A stretch of 64,000 nucleotides of DNA from Streptomyces uncialis (GCF_036250755.1 NZ_CP109583.1:4340001-4404000); one strand, 5' to 3'. Shown: positions 1 to 8,233, counted from the first letter of the stretch. Numbers and translations are program-made. Notes: generated by a model from the sequence alone, not told the origin.

Positions 1-1
1 G

Positions 2-574
2 TACCGCAACTCGCGGGACGGCAAGCTGTACCGCAACTACCGCGACAGGGCGGGCCGGTACACGACCATGCAGGTGTCGTCGGTGGGGGGCGGCTGGAAG
101 TCGTACGCCGTGCCGGGGGACCTCTCCGGTGACGGATGGCCCGATCTGGTGGCGCTCGACGCGTCGGGCAACGCGTATCTGTACCCGGGCAAGGGGAACG
201 GGCACTTCCACGCCAAGAAGAAGGTCGTCTCCGCTGCCTGGAAGGGCGCGAAGCTGTTCGGGCGGGGCGATCTGACGAACGACGGCAAGGCGGACCTGCT
301 GGTGCGGGACAAGGCCGGCACCGTCTGGCTGTACCGGGGGACCGGCAAGGCGTCGGCGCCGTTCGCGGGACGGATCAAGGCCCGGTCGAACTGGAAGTTC
401 ACCGCGCTGGTCGGCAACGGCGACATGACGGGCGACGGCATCGCGGATGTCCTGGCCCGTGAGTCGAACGGCAAGCTGTGGCTGTACCCCGGTACGGGCA
501 AGGCGTCGTCGTCGCTGTTCGGTACCCGGGTGTCGCTGGGTTCCGGCTTCAACCAGTACAACCTGCTGTTCTGA
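2..574 (+). CDS. FG-GAP/VCBS repeat protein, C-terminal part (5' end outside window)
   Basis: The frame is open from the first bases and ends at a TGA at 572-574, so only about 190 C-terminal residues are visible. They form three or four repeats of the FG-GAP type, each with a calcium-loop motif (DLSGDGWPDLV, DLTNDGKADLL, DMTGDGIADVL) followed by a 'LYPG/LYRGTGK' strand. This is the beta-propeller fold of VCBS/FG-GAP proteins, which in Streptomyces usually form the C-terminal half of secreted hydrolases or carbohydrate-binding proteins. The N-terminal domain, and so the activity, lies outside the window. The gene ends in an ordinary stop with no recognisable downstream partner. Confidence 0.85.
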   Translation, partial: YRNSRDGKLYRNYRDRAGRYTTMQVSSVGGGWKSYAVPGDLSGDGWPDLVALDASGNAYLYPGKGNGHFHAKKKVVSAAWKGAKLFGRGDLTNDGKADLLVRDKAGTVWLYRGTGKASAPFAGRIKARSNWKFTALVGNGDMTGDGIADVLARESNGKLWLYPGTGKASSSLFGTRVSLGSGFNQYNLLF

Positions 575-600
575 GCCCGTCCGGGCACTGAACCCCCGGC

Positions 601-861
601 CCGGGTGGACGCGCTGCGCGTGCGTACCGCCCGGGCCGGGACCACTTCTTCGTCGGCTTCGTGGTGGCCTCCCAGCTCGGCGGCCGTGTCCTCGACAAGC
701 GGGACGCGCGTCCGGCGATCCGCACGGACCTCGCCGAGGCGAACCAGTGGGTGTTCTACGGCATGGCCGCGGCCCTGGCCCTGGCCTTCCTCTGCGCTCT
801 GGCCCATCCGGGCACGAGGGTCACGGGTACGAGGTTCACGGGCGAGACCGATAGCACATGA
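601..861 (+). pseudogene. C-terminal fragment of an MFS efflux transporter
   Basis: Frame 1 across this stretch reads as the end of a 12-14 TM major facilitator drug transporter: a hydrophobic segment 'HFFVGFVVASQLGG', a short cytoplasmic loop, the typical 'ANQWVFYGMAAALALAF' last helix and a short basic tail ending at a TGA. There is no credible start codon or ribosome-binding site, and no upstream transporter sequence, because the FG-GAP gene ends only 27 bp before. I infer a remnant left after deletion. The family assignment rests on recognition of the helix pattern, not an alignment. Confidence 0.4.
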
Positions 862-893
862 GGGATATAGCTCTTCCAGTGCATAATGGTGAG

Positions 894-1271
894 GTGAGCT
901 GGGAAATCCTCCTGTGCGAAGAAGTCAGCGAATGGTTTGTCGATCTGGTCCGGACAGACCCGGCGTCGGCTCATCTGGTCGAACAGGCGATCGATGTCCT
1001 CGCCGCTCAAGGACCAACCCTCGGACGGCCGCTGGCGGACCGGGTGAGCCGCTCGCGCCACCACAACATGAAGGAGCTGAGACCAGGATCGGCCGGTACG
1101 TCCGAGGTGCGGATTCTCTTCGCGTTCGACCCCTTACGACAGGCTCTACTTCTCGTCGCCGGGGACAAGAACGGCAGCTGGAACGCCTGGTACGACACCA
1201 ATATCCCGATCGCCGACAAACGGTTCGACAAGCACCTGGATAGCCTGGGTGCCGCGATCGACGAAGCGTGA
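894..1271 (+). CDS. RelE/ParE-superfamily (HigB-like) toxin of a type II toxin-antitoxin pair
   Basis: This 125-residue protein (GTG start, 'SWEILLCEEVSEWF') has the compact RelE-like fold signature found in HigB-type actinobacterial toxins: a central 'HHNMKELRPGS' followed by 'SEVRILFAFDP', then 'AGDKNGSWNAWY'. Members are ribosome-dependent mRNA interferases. An upstream in-frame ATG at 858 is possible, but it adds 12 residues not expected in the family. The GTG at 894 follows closely on a -10-like CATAAT, so the message may have a very short leader. The reading frame ends inside a GTGA overlapping a potential start of the next gene, so toxin precedes antitoxin, as in higBA loci. Confidence 0.8.
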   Translation: MSWEILLCEEVSEWFVDLVRTDPASAHLVEQAIDVLAAQGPTLGRPLADRVSRSRHHNMKELRPGSAGTSEVRILFAFDPLRQALLLVAGDKNGSWNAWYDTNIPIADKRFDKHLDSLGAAIDEA

Positions 1272-1300
1272 ACGTATGCACAGTTGGGAGAGGGCTGATC

Positions 1301-1630
1301 ATGCACAACTGGAAGGACGTCAAGGCCGAAGCCGCAGCCATCCACAAGGAGAACGGCACGCAGATCAGCGAGGACCGGAAGGCCGGCATCCGTGAGGGGA
1401 TGGAGGCCCGTGTGAGGGCCTATCGTCTCGCCGAGATCCGCGAGGCACAGGCACTGACGCAGACGGATGTCGCCAAAGCCATGGGGACGACACAGTCCAA
1501 CGTCTCCCGCTTCGAGCGCGGCGAACTCGGGCGTTCCGAGCTCGCGACAATCAGCGCCTACGTCGAGGCCCTCGGTGGCACCCTGCATCTGGTCGCCGAC
1601 TTCGGGGACCGTCAGCTCAGGGTGAGCTGA
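1301..1630 (+). CDS. XRE-family antitoxin paired with the upstream HigB-like toxin
   Basis: The 109-residue protein has a charged N-terminal region followed by a Cro/C1-type helix-turn-helix ('LTQTDVAKAMGTTQSNVSR', about residues 51-69) and an 'ELGRSELATISAYVEALGG' helix typical of HigA-like antitoxins. ATG 1301 is preceded by GGGAGAGGG and is the preferred start. A GTG at 1268 overlapping the toxin stop would add 11 residues. Antitoxins of this family neutralise the toxin by direct binding and repress the shared promoter, so autoregulation from the region before 894 is likely but inferred. Confidence 0.82.
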   Translation: MHNWKDVKAEAAAIHKENGTQISEDRKAGIREGMEARVRAYRLAEIREAQALTQTDVAKAMGTTQSNVSRFERGELGRSELATISAYVEALGGTLHLVADFGDRQLRVS

Positions 1631-1875
1631 CCCGCCGAGTCAGCGCCCGGCCGCGTCGCGGGCCGTACGCCGCGAACCCGCACACGGGCCTGGCCGTCGG
1701 TGCCGCTCCGACGGGACGCCCACCCTCCGTGTTCCTGATCCGGACGGGTCACCCGCGCGGCGCTGCTGCGGTGCCCGGCCCCGACCGCGCTGGTCTACTG
1801 ACCGAGGGCGGCAGCGCCCGGGTACGGGGTCCAGGTTCGGGTTCGGGTTCGGGTTCGTGGTGAAGGAGTGGGCGC

Positions 1876-2511
1876 GTGACGACAGCGATCATCGGTACCG
1901 GGGCGATCGGGGCGCGGCTGGCCGCTTCCCTCACCCAGGGCGGCGAGTCCGTGCTGGTCGCGGGCCGCGATCTCGCGAAGACCCGGGAACTAGCCGACCA
2001 ACTCGGGGAACGGGCCACGGCGACGACCGTGGACCAGGCCGTCGACATGGCCGATGTGCTGGTCCTCGCCGTCCCGTTCGACACCATCAAGGAACTCGTC
2101 GACGAGTGGGGCGAGCGGCTGAACGGCACGATCGTGGTGGATCCGTCGAACCCCATCGTCCCGGACGGCAAGGGCGGCTTCACGAAGACGCTGCCCGAGG
2201 AACAGTCGTCGGGCAGCGTCGTCGCCGCGCTGCTGCCGCCGGGCGCCCGGCTGGTGAAGGCGTTCGGCACGCTGCTCGCCCCCTCGCTGGAGTCCGAGGC
2301 ACGCCGTGAGCCGGACCGGGGCGCCGGGTTCTTCGCGACGGACGACCTGGGGGCGGGCGACGAGGTGGCCCGGCTGATCCGCGCGGCGGGCTTCGCCCCG
2401 GTGCCGGTAGGCGGCATCGACCAGTCGCTCCGGATCGAGGTCTTCGGCGATCTGCACGAGGCGACGCTGGGGCGGGTGCCGTCGGTGGAGGAGGGACGCG
2501 AGCTGGTGTGA
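1876..2511 (+). CDS. NAD(P)-binding protein of the F420-dependent NADP reductase family
   Basis: The 211-residue protein starts at GTG 1876 after GAAGGAG. It opens with a dinucleotide-binding Rossmann motif (IGTGAIGARLA) and a conserved 'GRD' after the second strand. A middle segment 'VVDPSNPI' and the later 'LVKAFGTLLAP' match NADPH:F420 oxidoreductases (Fno/NPDX-like). Such enzymes move hydride between F420 and NADP, but many family members have other redox substrates, so the exact reaction is not assigned. It stands alone. Oppositely oriented genes follow. Confidence 0.75.
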   Translation: MTTAIIGTGAIGARLAASLTQGGESVLVAGRDLAKTRELADQLGERATATTVDQAVDMADVLVLAVPFDTIKELVDEWGERLNGTIVVDPSNPIVPDGKGGFTKTLPEEQSSGSVVAALLPPGARLVKAFGTLLAPSLESEARREPDRGAGFFATDDLGAGDEVARLIRAAGFAPVPVGGIDQSLRIEVFGDLHEATLGRVPSVEEGRELV

Positions 2512-2593
2512 ACCCGCGCCCCGTAGGCCCCCTCACGACGATGACCGGTGGCCGGGGCACGCACGGTGACCGCTCCGCGCTCTTCCGGGACGT

Positions 2594-2800
2594 TCAGCCG
2601 AGAAGGTGGTCGAACTCCCCCGCCTTGACGCCCGCGACGAACGCGGCGAGCTTGGCGCGGTCCGTCGTGACGATGACGGCGGGGGCGTCGCTCTCACGTA
2701 TGTGGAAACGGTCGTCGCTCCGGGCGATCTCGACGCAGTTCTCCCCGCCACCACCGGAGAAGGACGACTTCTGCCACTCGATCGGTTTGGATGCGCTCAT
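2594..2800 (-). CDS. DUF397 small regulatory protein
   Basis: A 68-residue protein with the full DUF397 pattern: 'WQKSSFSGGGGENCVEIA', then a central 'IRESDAPAVIVTTDRAKLA' and 'FVAGVKAGEFD'. DUF397 proteins (BldB-related, WhiJ-associated) sit beside DUF5753 XRE regulators in Streptomyces and act as their small partners. ATG 2800 gives the canonical family start. A GTG at 2815 overlapping the upstream stop (GTGA) is an alternative and suggests translational coupling. It is co-oriented and almost overlapping with the XRE gene, so the two form one unit. Confidence 0.88.
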   Translation of the reverse strand: MSASKPIEWQKSSFSGGGGENCVEIARSDDRFHIRESDAPAVIVTTDRAKLAAFVAGVKAGEFDHLLG

Positions 2801-2811
2801 TCCGTGGTCTC

Positions 2812-3666
2812 TCACAGTTCCCGTGCGATGCGGTGGATGATCTGCCGTGATTCGGCTGGATCGAGTGAAGCGGCTTCAGCGATGTCGAGCAACCTTCGGT
2901 GCTTCCTCAACTCGGGTTCCGCGTCCAGAAAGCGTCCGCCGAACGCCCCGTCGATCTGCACGGTGTCGAGTTGCGGCACGATGCCACCCGCGTACAGCAC
3001 CGGCTGTGTCACTTCGATGAAGTCTTCGCAGGTGAACGGCACCACCCGGACGGATACGGCCGGGCGCTCGGAAACAGCGATCAGGTGTTGCAACTGCTTG
3101 CGGACGACTTCCCGTCCCCCGAAGCGCATACGGAGCGCGGCTTCGTGGATGACCGCCTCGAAAGGCGGAGGCTCTTCCCGGTCGAGGATCGCGGCGCGCC
3201 GCATCCGATGCTCGACGCGTGCTTCGAGTTCATCATCGGGAAGCACAGGCCAGACGCTGGCGAACAAAGTGCGAGCGTAACCCTCGGTCTGGAACAGGCC
3301 TGGGATGGTGACACCTTGAAGCATCCTCAGCGTTCGGGCATGCCATTCCAACTCGGCGATGTTGAGGAAACCGGGCGCGAGAACACCGCGGTACTCGTCG
3401 AACCAGAACTGTCCGCGCCGTTCACGGGAGATGGCGCACAGGGCTTCGATCAACGCTGTGTCCGCGCACCCGTAGAACGTGGTGAGCCGCCTGATCCGCT
3501 CCTCGCTGACACCGATCCGGCCCGCTTCGATGTGGCTGATCTTCGCTTGGTCGGTGGACAACAGACCTGCGGCCTCGCGGGCCGTCCTCGCCGCCTGCTC
3601 CCGCAGCTTCCTCAGTTCCACACCCAGTCGCACCTGACGCGCGGTCGGGTTGTCCCTTGGCGGCAT
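2812..3666 (-). CDS. XRE-family regulator with DUF5753 sensor domain (WhiJ-like)
   Basis: The 284-residue protein has an N-terminal helix-turn-helix ('LRKLREQAARTAREAAGLL', 'AKISHIEAGR', about residues 15-65) followed by a DUF5753 domain ('WFDEYRGVLAPGFL', 'IPGLFQTEGYAR', 'VVPFTCEDF'). This is the WhiJ architecture, linked in Streptomyces to developmental regulation. ATG 3666 follows GGGGGAAAGGG; a longer in-frame version lacks a ribosome-binding site. DUF397 is encoded immediately downstream and an ATPase divergently upstream, reproducing the classic three-gene whiJ-type locus. It probably represses or tunes both promoters from the 194-bp divergent region, which is inference. Confidence 0.9.
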   Translation of the reverse strand: MPPRDNPTARQVRLGVELRKLREQAARTAREAAGLLSTDQAKISHIEAGRIGVSEERIRRLTTFYGCADTALIEALCAISRERRGQFWFDEYRGVLAPGFLNIAELEWHARTLRMLQGVTIPGLFQTEGYARTLFASVWPVLPDDELEARVEHRMRRAAILDREEPPPFEAVIHEAALRMRFGGREVVRKQLQHLIAVSERPAVSVRVVPFTCEDFIEVTQPVLYAGGIVPQLDTVQIDGAFGGRFLDAEPELRKHRRLLDIAEAASLDPAESRQIIHRIAREL

Positions 3667-3860
3667 GAGTCCCTTTCCCCCTGCGTGACTTCGGCTGTGT
3701 CGCGTAACCGTGCCATGCGGACACCTACGAGATCCAACGAGAGTGACAACCTTGCCACGGTGCATACATGCGCCCTATCGTTCAGTGAGCGCGACGTAGC
3801 CGTCCGTGACAGGCCGTAGCGCTGCCTTCCACGCGCCCATGGACCACTTGGGAGAACGAC

Positions 3861-4319
3861 GTGCCGCACCCTCACCCTTTAACGCTCCCCGCCTCGGAGA
3901 GCTACCGCTTCATCGCCCCCAACACCCCCCGCGCCCCGAGAATCGCGCGGGACTGGGTCGGGTCGCTGCTCCGGACGACCGATCACCCCGCGTTGGTCGA
4001 CGCGGCGCGGCTGTGCATGTCGGAGGTGGTGACCAACGCCCACCGGCACACCCGTACCCGGCTGATCCATATCGAGGTGACCGTCGGGCCGGATCAGGTG
4101 CTGGTCCATGTGCACGACGACCAGCCCCGTAACCTCCCCGTACCGGAACTCCCCCGCGCCGACGAGGCGGAGAGCGGGCGGGGCCTCGCACTGGTCGCGG
4201 CGTACGCGGACGACTGGGGTGCGACCAGGTACGGCGAGTGCGGCGAACGCGGCGGAACGGGCTTCGGCGTCAAGTCCGTCTGGTTCGCGCTGGCCGAGCG
4301 TGGGGCGGCGGCCCGGTGA
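3861..4319 (+). CDS. HATPase-fold regulatory protein (anti-sigma-factor-kinase-like)
   Basis: The 152-residue protein (GTG start after GGAGAAC) is a stand-alone GHKL ATP-binding domain. An N box is visible at 'SEVVTNAHRHT', a modified G1 box at 'VHVHDDQPR' and a G2 loop at 'SGRGLALVAAYADDWG'. The G1 box has DDQPR instead of the usual DxGxG, so nucleotide binding may be weakened. Proteins of this kind accompany DUF397 and DUF5753 XRE genes in Streptomyces whiJ-like loci. Here it is divergent from them. Its partner is not identifiable from sequence. Confidence 0.82.
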   Translation: MPHPHPLTLPASESYRFIAPNTPRAPRIARDWVGSLLRTTDHPALVDAARLCMSEVVTNAHRHTRTRLIHIEVTVGPDQVLVHVHDDQPRNLPVPELPRADEAESGRGLALVAAYADDWGATRYGECGERGGTGFGVKSVWFALAERGAAAR

Positions 4320-4579
4320 TCGGCGCGTTCGACGCCGTCGACTGGCTGTTCTGCGTCGTCGGCGCGCTGTCCGTGGGCCTGGGGCTGCTCGCCCTCGTCG
4401 CCATCCACGCGTCGATGCCGGACCCGCGCCGCGCGATGACACCGCCGCCGCTCGACCGCCCCGGTCACACGTACCACTGCCATTGTTACGAGCGGCCCTT
4501 GCGCGTGGAGATCCTGGAGCCGGACGGCCGTCCACCGCGAAAACCGGTGGCCCGCGCCCGGCACCGCCGCGCACGCTAG
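4316..4579 (+). CDS. small membrane protein of unknown function
   Basis: A GTG at 4316 overlaps the ATPase stop (GTGA), giving an 87-residue protein. It has one hydrophobic segment near the N terminus (about residues 7-32, 'WLFCVVGALSVGLGLLALVA') and a basic, proline-rich cytoplasmic-type tail. The tail contains 'YHCHCYERPLRVEIL', a Cys/His cluster that might bind metal. No family is recognised. The 4-bp overlap indicates translational coupling with the ATPase gene. Confidence 0.55.
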   Translation: MIGAFDAVDWLFCVVGALSVGLGLLALVAIHASMPDPRRAMTPPPLDRPGHTYHCHCYERPLRVEILEPDGRPPRKPVARARHRRAR

Positions 4580-4584
4580 GGCCT

Positions 4585-5199
4585 ATGGAACGAACGCAGG
4601 ACGAACGTCCCCGTCATGAGATCCGCGCCGCGCAGACCGGGGACACCCTCGTCGTCCACCAGGCGTACGCACCGGAGATCGGTGTCCCGGCCGCGCGGGA
4701 CGGCCGCTTCCCCGCCGCCTGGAAGCGGGACCGGATGACGTGGATCAAGCCGTCGTTCCTGTGGATGATGTACCGCTCCGACTGGGGCACCGCCGAGGGC
4801 CAGCGGACCGTACTGGCCGTGGAGATCACCCGCGAGGGTTTCGAGTGGGCACTGGGCAACGCGTGCGTGTCGCACTACGTGCCCGGGCTCCACGCCGACC
4901 AGGCCGCCTGGCGCGAGGAACTGCGCCGGGCCCCGGCCCGGGTGCAGTGGGACCCGGAGCGCGACATCCATCTGCGGCCCCTCCCCCACCGCGCCCTCCA
5001 GCTGGGCCTCACGGGCGAGGCGGCCCACCGGTACGCGGACGAGTGGATCGTCTCGATCACGGACGTGACCGCCCTCGCCCACGAGGTCCACGCACACGTG
5101 CGGGCGGGCCGCCCCGACGAAGCGCGACGACTGCTCCCCGACGAGACCCCGTACGAGCCGAGCACCCCCGGGGTGACGGCACGGATTCGGGAAGCGTAG
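4585..5199 (+). CDS. DUF4291 family protein
   Basis: A 204-residue protein with the DUF4291 core: an N-terminal 'VVHQAYAPEIG', then 'MTWIKPSFLWMMYRSDWG', 'QRTVLAVEITREGFEWAL', 'VQWDPERDIHLRPLPHRALQ' and 'GLTGEAAHRYADEWIVSITDVT'. The family is common in Streptomyces and fungi and has no established biochemical role. ATG 4585 lies six bases after the preceding stop without a strong Shine-Dalgarno, so it may be read through from the upstream small gene. Confidence 0.82.
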   Translation: MERTQDERPRHEIRAAQTGDTLVVHQAYAPEIGVPAARDGRFPAAWKRDRMTWIKPSFLWMMYRSDWGTAEGQRTVLAVEITREGFEWALGNACVSHYVPGLHADQAAWREELRRAPARVQWDPERDIHLRPLPHRALQLGLTGEAAHRYADEWIVSITDVTALAHEVHAHVRAGRPDEARRLLPDETPYEPSTPGVTARIREA

Positions 5200-5237
5200 C
5201 GGCGTATCAGGGAAATGAGCAGGTCAAGACTGGTGCG

Positions 5238-5275
5238 TCTACTAAATTAGTAGAGATTAGTAGCTCACTAGTAGG
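5238..5275. promoter_or_regulatory. operator-like repeat, copy 1, upstream of fic gene
   Basis: This 38-bp segment recurs almost unchanged at 5350-5387 (34 of 38 positions by eye). It is made of TAGTAG/CTACTA half-sites: a palindrome CTACTAaatTAGTAG followed by ATTAGTAG and CACTAGTAGG. It is strikingly AT-rich for this genome and lies in the only promoter region serving the Fic gene. I infer a cooperative repressor site, possibly bound by the Fic protein's own C-terminal winged helix. Confidence 0.6.
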
Positions 5276-5349
5276 TATCGCGAAAGCGCTCAGCACTCCC
5301 GTTCACCGATGAGCACTCGCTGAAACCGCAAGTCGACAGGGTCGGCAGA

Positions 5350-5387
5350 TCTACTATTCTGGTAGGGATTAGTAGATCACTAGTAGG
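5350..5387. promoter_or_regulatory. operator-like repeat, copy 2, upstream of fic gene
   Basis: Second copy of the 38-bp TAGTAG-type repeat, 112 bp (centre to centre) from the first and about 70 bp before the ATG of the Fic gene. The differences from copy 1 fall mainly in the first palindrome (CTACTAttctGGTAG), while the second half, ATTAGTAG-N-TCACTAGTAGG, is conserved. That half is probably the stronger site. Confidence 0.6.
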
Positions 5388-5455
5388 CGATGCCGGTCGC
5401 CGAATCCAAGCGGACCATGCCGGTGCGGTGATGCCGTTGCGGTGAGGAGCGATCC

Positions 5456-6811
5456 ATGAAGAGGCCCATGCCGCCGCCCGACGTGGACGGGCTGATCGAG
5501 GACATGCTCAGCTCCTCCCCGCACAAGCTGGCCGGGCTCATGATCGGGCAGTCCGGACCCGGACCGGCGGACCACACCTATCTGCCCTGGGACAAGATCA
5601 GGTTCAAGAAGCCACCCGAAGGGCTGGACCACGAGGAGTGGTGGATCACCATCAAGCTGGCCCGGCGCCAGATGATGCGAAGACTGCCGTTGCTGGACAT
5701 GGCGGGGCGACACTTCTCCTTCACGCTGCCCGACCCCGTCCTGAAGGCCCTGGAGCAGATCAGCCGTGACGCCAGCGGAAAGATCACGATCAGCGAGCAG
5801 GTGACGAACCCCGGCACTCGGGACCGCTACCTCGTGAACTCACTGATCGAGGAAGCGATCCATTCGAGCCAGCTCGAAGGAGCGGCCACCAGTCGCAAGG
5901 TCGCCAAGGACATGCTCCGCACGGGACGCACTCCGCGCACCCGGGACGAGCGGATGATCGTCAACAACTACCGGGCCATGCGGATGATCGGCGAGATCAA
6001 GGACGCTCCCCTGACTCCGGACCTCATCTGCGAGATCCACCGGATCGTCACGGACGGCACGCTGGACAGCCCGGAGGCATCCGGGCGGTTCCAGCTTCCC
6101 GGTGAGGAGCGGGTGATGGTCCTCGCCGACGACGGTGAGGTGCTGCACGTTCCGCCCCCCGCCGGGGAGCTTCCCGAGCGCGTGGCCCGGTTGTGCCGGT
6201 TCGCCAACGGCGAGCTCGACGACGGCAGTTACGTCCCGCCTGTCCTGCGGGCGATCACCCTGCACTTCATGATCGGGTACGACCACCCGTTCGAGGACGG
6301 GAACGGACGCACCGCCCGGGCCCTTTTCTACTGGTCGATGCTGAAGGAGGGCTTCTGGCTGACGGAGTTCGTGGCGATCTCCCAGATCCTCAAGAACGCT
6401 CCCGTCCGCTACGCCGAAAGCTATCTCCACAGCGAGGACGACGAGAGCGATCTCACCTACTTCCACCTCTATCAGCTCCAGGTACTGCAACGGTCCATCG
6501 AGAACCTCCACCAGTACCTGGCCCGCAAGTCCCAAGAGGTCAGGGAGCTCCAGCGGAAGATCTCGGGAGCCGGGAACACGTTCAACCACCGGCAGACCGC
6601 ACTACTGGAGCACGCCCTGAAGAATCCGGGCGCCTCCGTCACCGCCCGTTCCCACATGACGAGCCACAACGTGGTCTACGAGACCGCCCGTCAGGACTTG
6701 ATCGCGCTGGAGGAACGCGGGCTCTTCGTGAAGCAGAGGCGCGGAAACACGTTCGAGTGGACGCCGGTGCCTGATCTGGACGCCCGACTGCACCGGTTGG
6801 ATGGGGAATGA
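5456..6811 (+). CDS. Fic family protein with inhibitory helix and C-terminal winged helix
   Basis: The 451-residue protein carries a complete Fic active-site loop, HPFEDGNGRTAR, at residues 277-288, so it should be competent for AMP (or other NMP) transfer to protein hydroxyls. An N-terminal inhibitory motif S-x-x-x-E-G (SSQLEG, residues 137-142) places it in the class II, self-inhibited Fic proteins. An N-terminal Fic/DOC_N-like region precedes it. The C terminus ('NPGASVTARSHMTSHNVVYETARQDL', in two parts, then 'LEERGLFVKQRRGNTFEW') is a winged-helix DNA-binding domain. The gene stands alone behind two copies of an operator-like repeat, which suits autoregulation. The target protein is unknown. 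Confidence 0.9.
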   Translation: MKRPMPPPDVDGLIEDMLSSSPHKLAGLMIGQSGPGPADHTYLPWDKIRFKKPPEGLDHEEWWITIKLARRQMMRRLPLLDMAGRHFSFTLPDPVLKALEQISRDASGKITISEQVTNPGTRDRYLVNSLIEEAIHSSQLEGAATSRKVAKDMLRTGRTPRTRDERMIVNNYRAMRMIGEIKDAPLTPDLICEIHRIVTDGTLDSPEASGRFQLPGEERVMVLADDGEVLHVPPPAGELPERVARLCRFANGELDDGSYVPPVLRAITLHFMIGYDHPFEDGNGRTARALFYWSMLKEGFWLTEFVAISQILKNAPVRYAESYLHSEDDESDLTYFHLYQLQVLQRSIENLHQYLARKSQEVRELQRKISGAGNTFNHRQTALLEHALKNPGASVTARSHMTSHNVVYETARQDLIALEERGLFVKQRRGNTFEWTPVPDLDARLHRLDGE

Positions 6812-6853
6812 GGCACGCCCGTCCCCCGAGCGGACCGCCCGTACCCGTACCCG

Positions 6854-8233
6854 TCAGGCCACCGGTTCCCGCTTCGTGAGCGGGTCGTTGGGGGCGGCCG
6901 GGGGCACGGAAACGTCGGTCACCGTCACGGCGGGGGCGGGGGCGGTCGTGGGGACCGCTTCGGTCCTGGCCTCGTCGTCCGCCGGCACGGGGATCTGCAC
7001 CGGCGACTCGGAGCGTTCCAGCGGCGGCAGCCCCCGCATCAGCGCCCAGTAGCCGAGCGCCGCGATCACGCCGAGGAGCGCGCAGCTCGCCCAGAGCCAG
7101 TCCGCGCCGTAGCGGTCGATCATCTGGCCGGACATCAGCGGGGCGATCAGGCTCGCGACGGCCCAGGACAAGGTGTACATGCCCTGGTAGCGGCCCCGGC
7201 CGTGGGTCGGGGAGAGCCGGACGACCAGGCCCGTCTGGGTGGGGGCGTTCACGATCTCGGCCAGGGTCCAGACACAGACCGTCAGGCTGAACACGGCGAC
7301 CGAGTCCGCGAACGCGGTCAGGCCGAAGCCGAGGCCCACCACGACCGACGACGCGATCAGCAGCATGCGCGGGTCGCGGTGCTGGATGAAGCGGGTGACG
7401 GGGATCTGGAGGGCGACGATCAGGACGCCGTTCACGGCCATGGCGAGCCCGAAGTCGGCGGGCGTGAATCCCGCCTCGCCCATCGCGATCGGCAGTCCCA
7501 CCGAGCTCTGCATGAAGATCAGCGAGATCAGGAACGACAGCCCGACCACACCCATGAACCGGCCGTCGCGCAGCACGGTCCCGAGGCCCACCTCCGGCTC
7601 GGCGGCCTTCTCCTGCTCGGTGCGCACCGGACGGGACTCGGGCAGCTTCACGAAGACGACGATCGCGCAGGCGAGGGTCATCACGGCCTCGCCGAGGAAT
7701 CCGGCGAGATAGCTGTACTCGGCGATGAACCCGGCGGCGATGGAGGAGATCGCGAAGCCGAGGTTGATCGCCCAGTAGTTGAGGGAGAACGCGCGGACCC
7801 GGTCCTCGGGGCGGACGATGTCGGCCATCATCGCCTGGACGGCCGGCCGGGACGCGTTGCTGGCCGCGCCGACGAGGAAGGCGACGGCCGCGATCGCGGC
7901 GGGGTGCTGGACGAAGCCCAGCAGCGCGACGGACACGGCCGTGGAGGTCTGCGCGACGAGCAGGGTGGGGCGGCGGCCCAGCCGGTCGGCCATGACCCCG
8001 CCGCCGAGGGACGAGATCACACCGCCGAGGCCGTAGAGGGCGGCGACGAGTCCCGCGAAGGAGGCGGAGTAGCCGCGCTCCAGGGTCAGGTAGAGCGCCA
8101 TGAAGGTCGCGACGAAGCCGCCGAGCCGGTTGACCAGGGTGCTGGTCCACAGCCACCAGAACTCCCGGGGCAGCCCGGACACGGTTTCGCGCAGCGCGCG
8201 CCCGACGGCGCCGCCGGGACCTCTGACGCTCAT
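6854..8233 (-). CDS. MFS multidrug-type transporter
   Basis: The 459-residue protein has about 12 hydrophobic segments. The family signature after TM2 is 'GGVMADRLGRRPTLL' (the loop G-x-x-x-D-R-x-G-R-R), and a charged linker between TM6 and TM7 reads 'LPESRPVRTEQEKAAEPEVG'. This is the MDR-type MFS family that exports drugs or amino-acid derivatives by proton antiport; the substrate cannot be read. ATG 8233 follows GGGGGAG. An in-frame extension to 8338 is open but lacks a ribosome-binding site, and its Cys/His-rich content ('HLHLCIVCTG') looks more like leader than protein. The gene is divergent from gpmA. Confidence 0.88.
   Translation of the reverse strand: MSVRGPGGAVGRALRETVSGLPREFWWLWTSTLVNRLGGFVATFMALYLTLERGYSASFAGLVAALYGLGGVISSLGGGVMADRLGRRPTLLVAQTSTAVSVALLGFVQHPAAIAAVAFLVGAASNASRPAVQAMMADIVRPEDRVRAFSLNYWAINLGFAISSIAAGFIAEYSYLAGFLGEAVMTLACAIVVFVKLPESRPVRTEQEKAAEPEVGLGTVLRDGRFMGVVGLSFLISLIFMQSSVGLPIAMGEAGFTPADFGLAMAVNGVLIVALQIPVTRFIQHRDPRMLLIASSVVVGLGFGLTAFADSVAVFSLTVCVWTLAEIVNAPTQTGLVVRLSPTHGRGRYQGMYTLSWAVASLIAPLMSGQMIDRYGADWLWASCALLGVIAALGYWALMRGLPPLERSESPVQIPVPADDEARTEAVPTTAPAPAVTVTDVSVPPAAPNDPLTKREPVA

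Noticed and set aside
5238..5387. Origin-like iterons in the TAGTAG repeats
   Set aside because: Only two copies, no replication gene nearby, and they sit in the promoter of the Fic gene; operator is the simpler reading.
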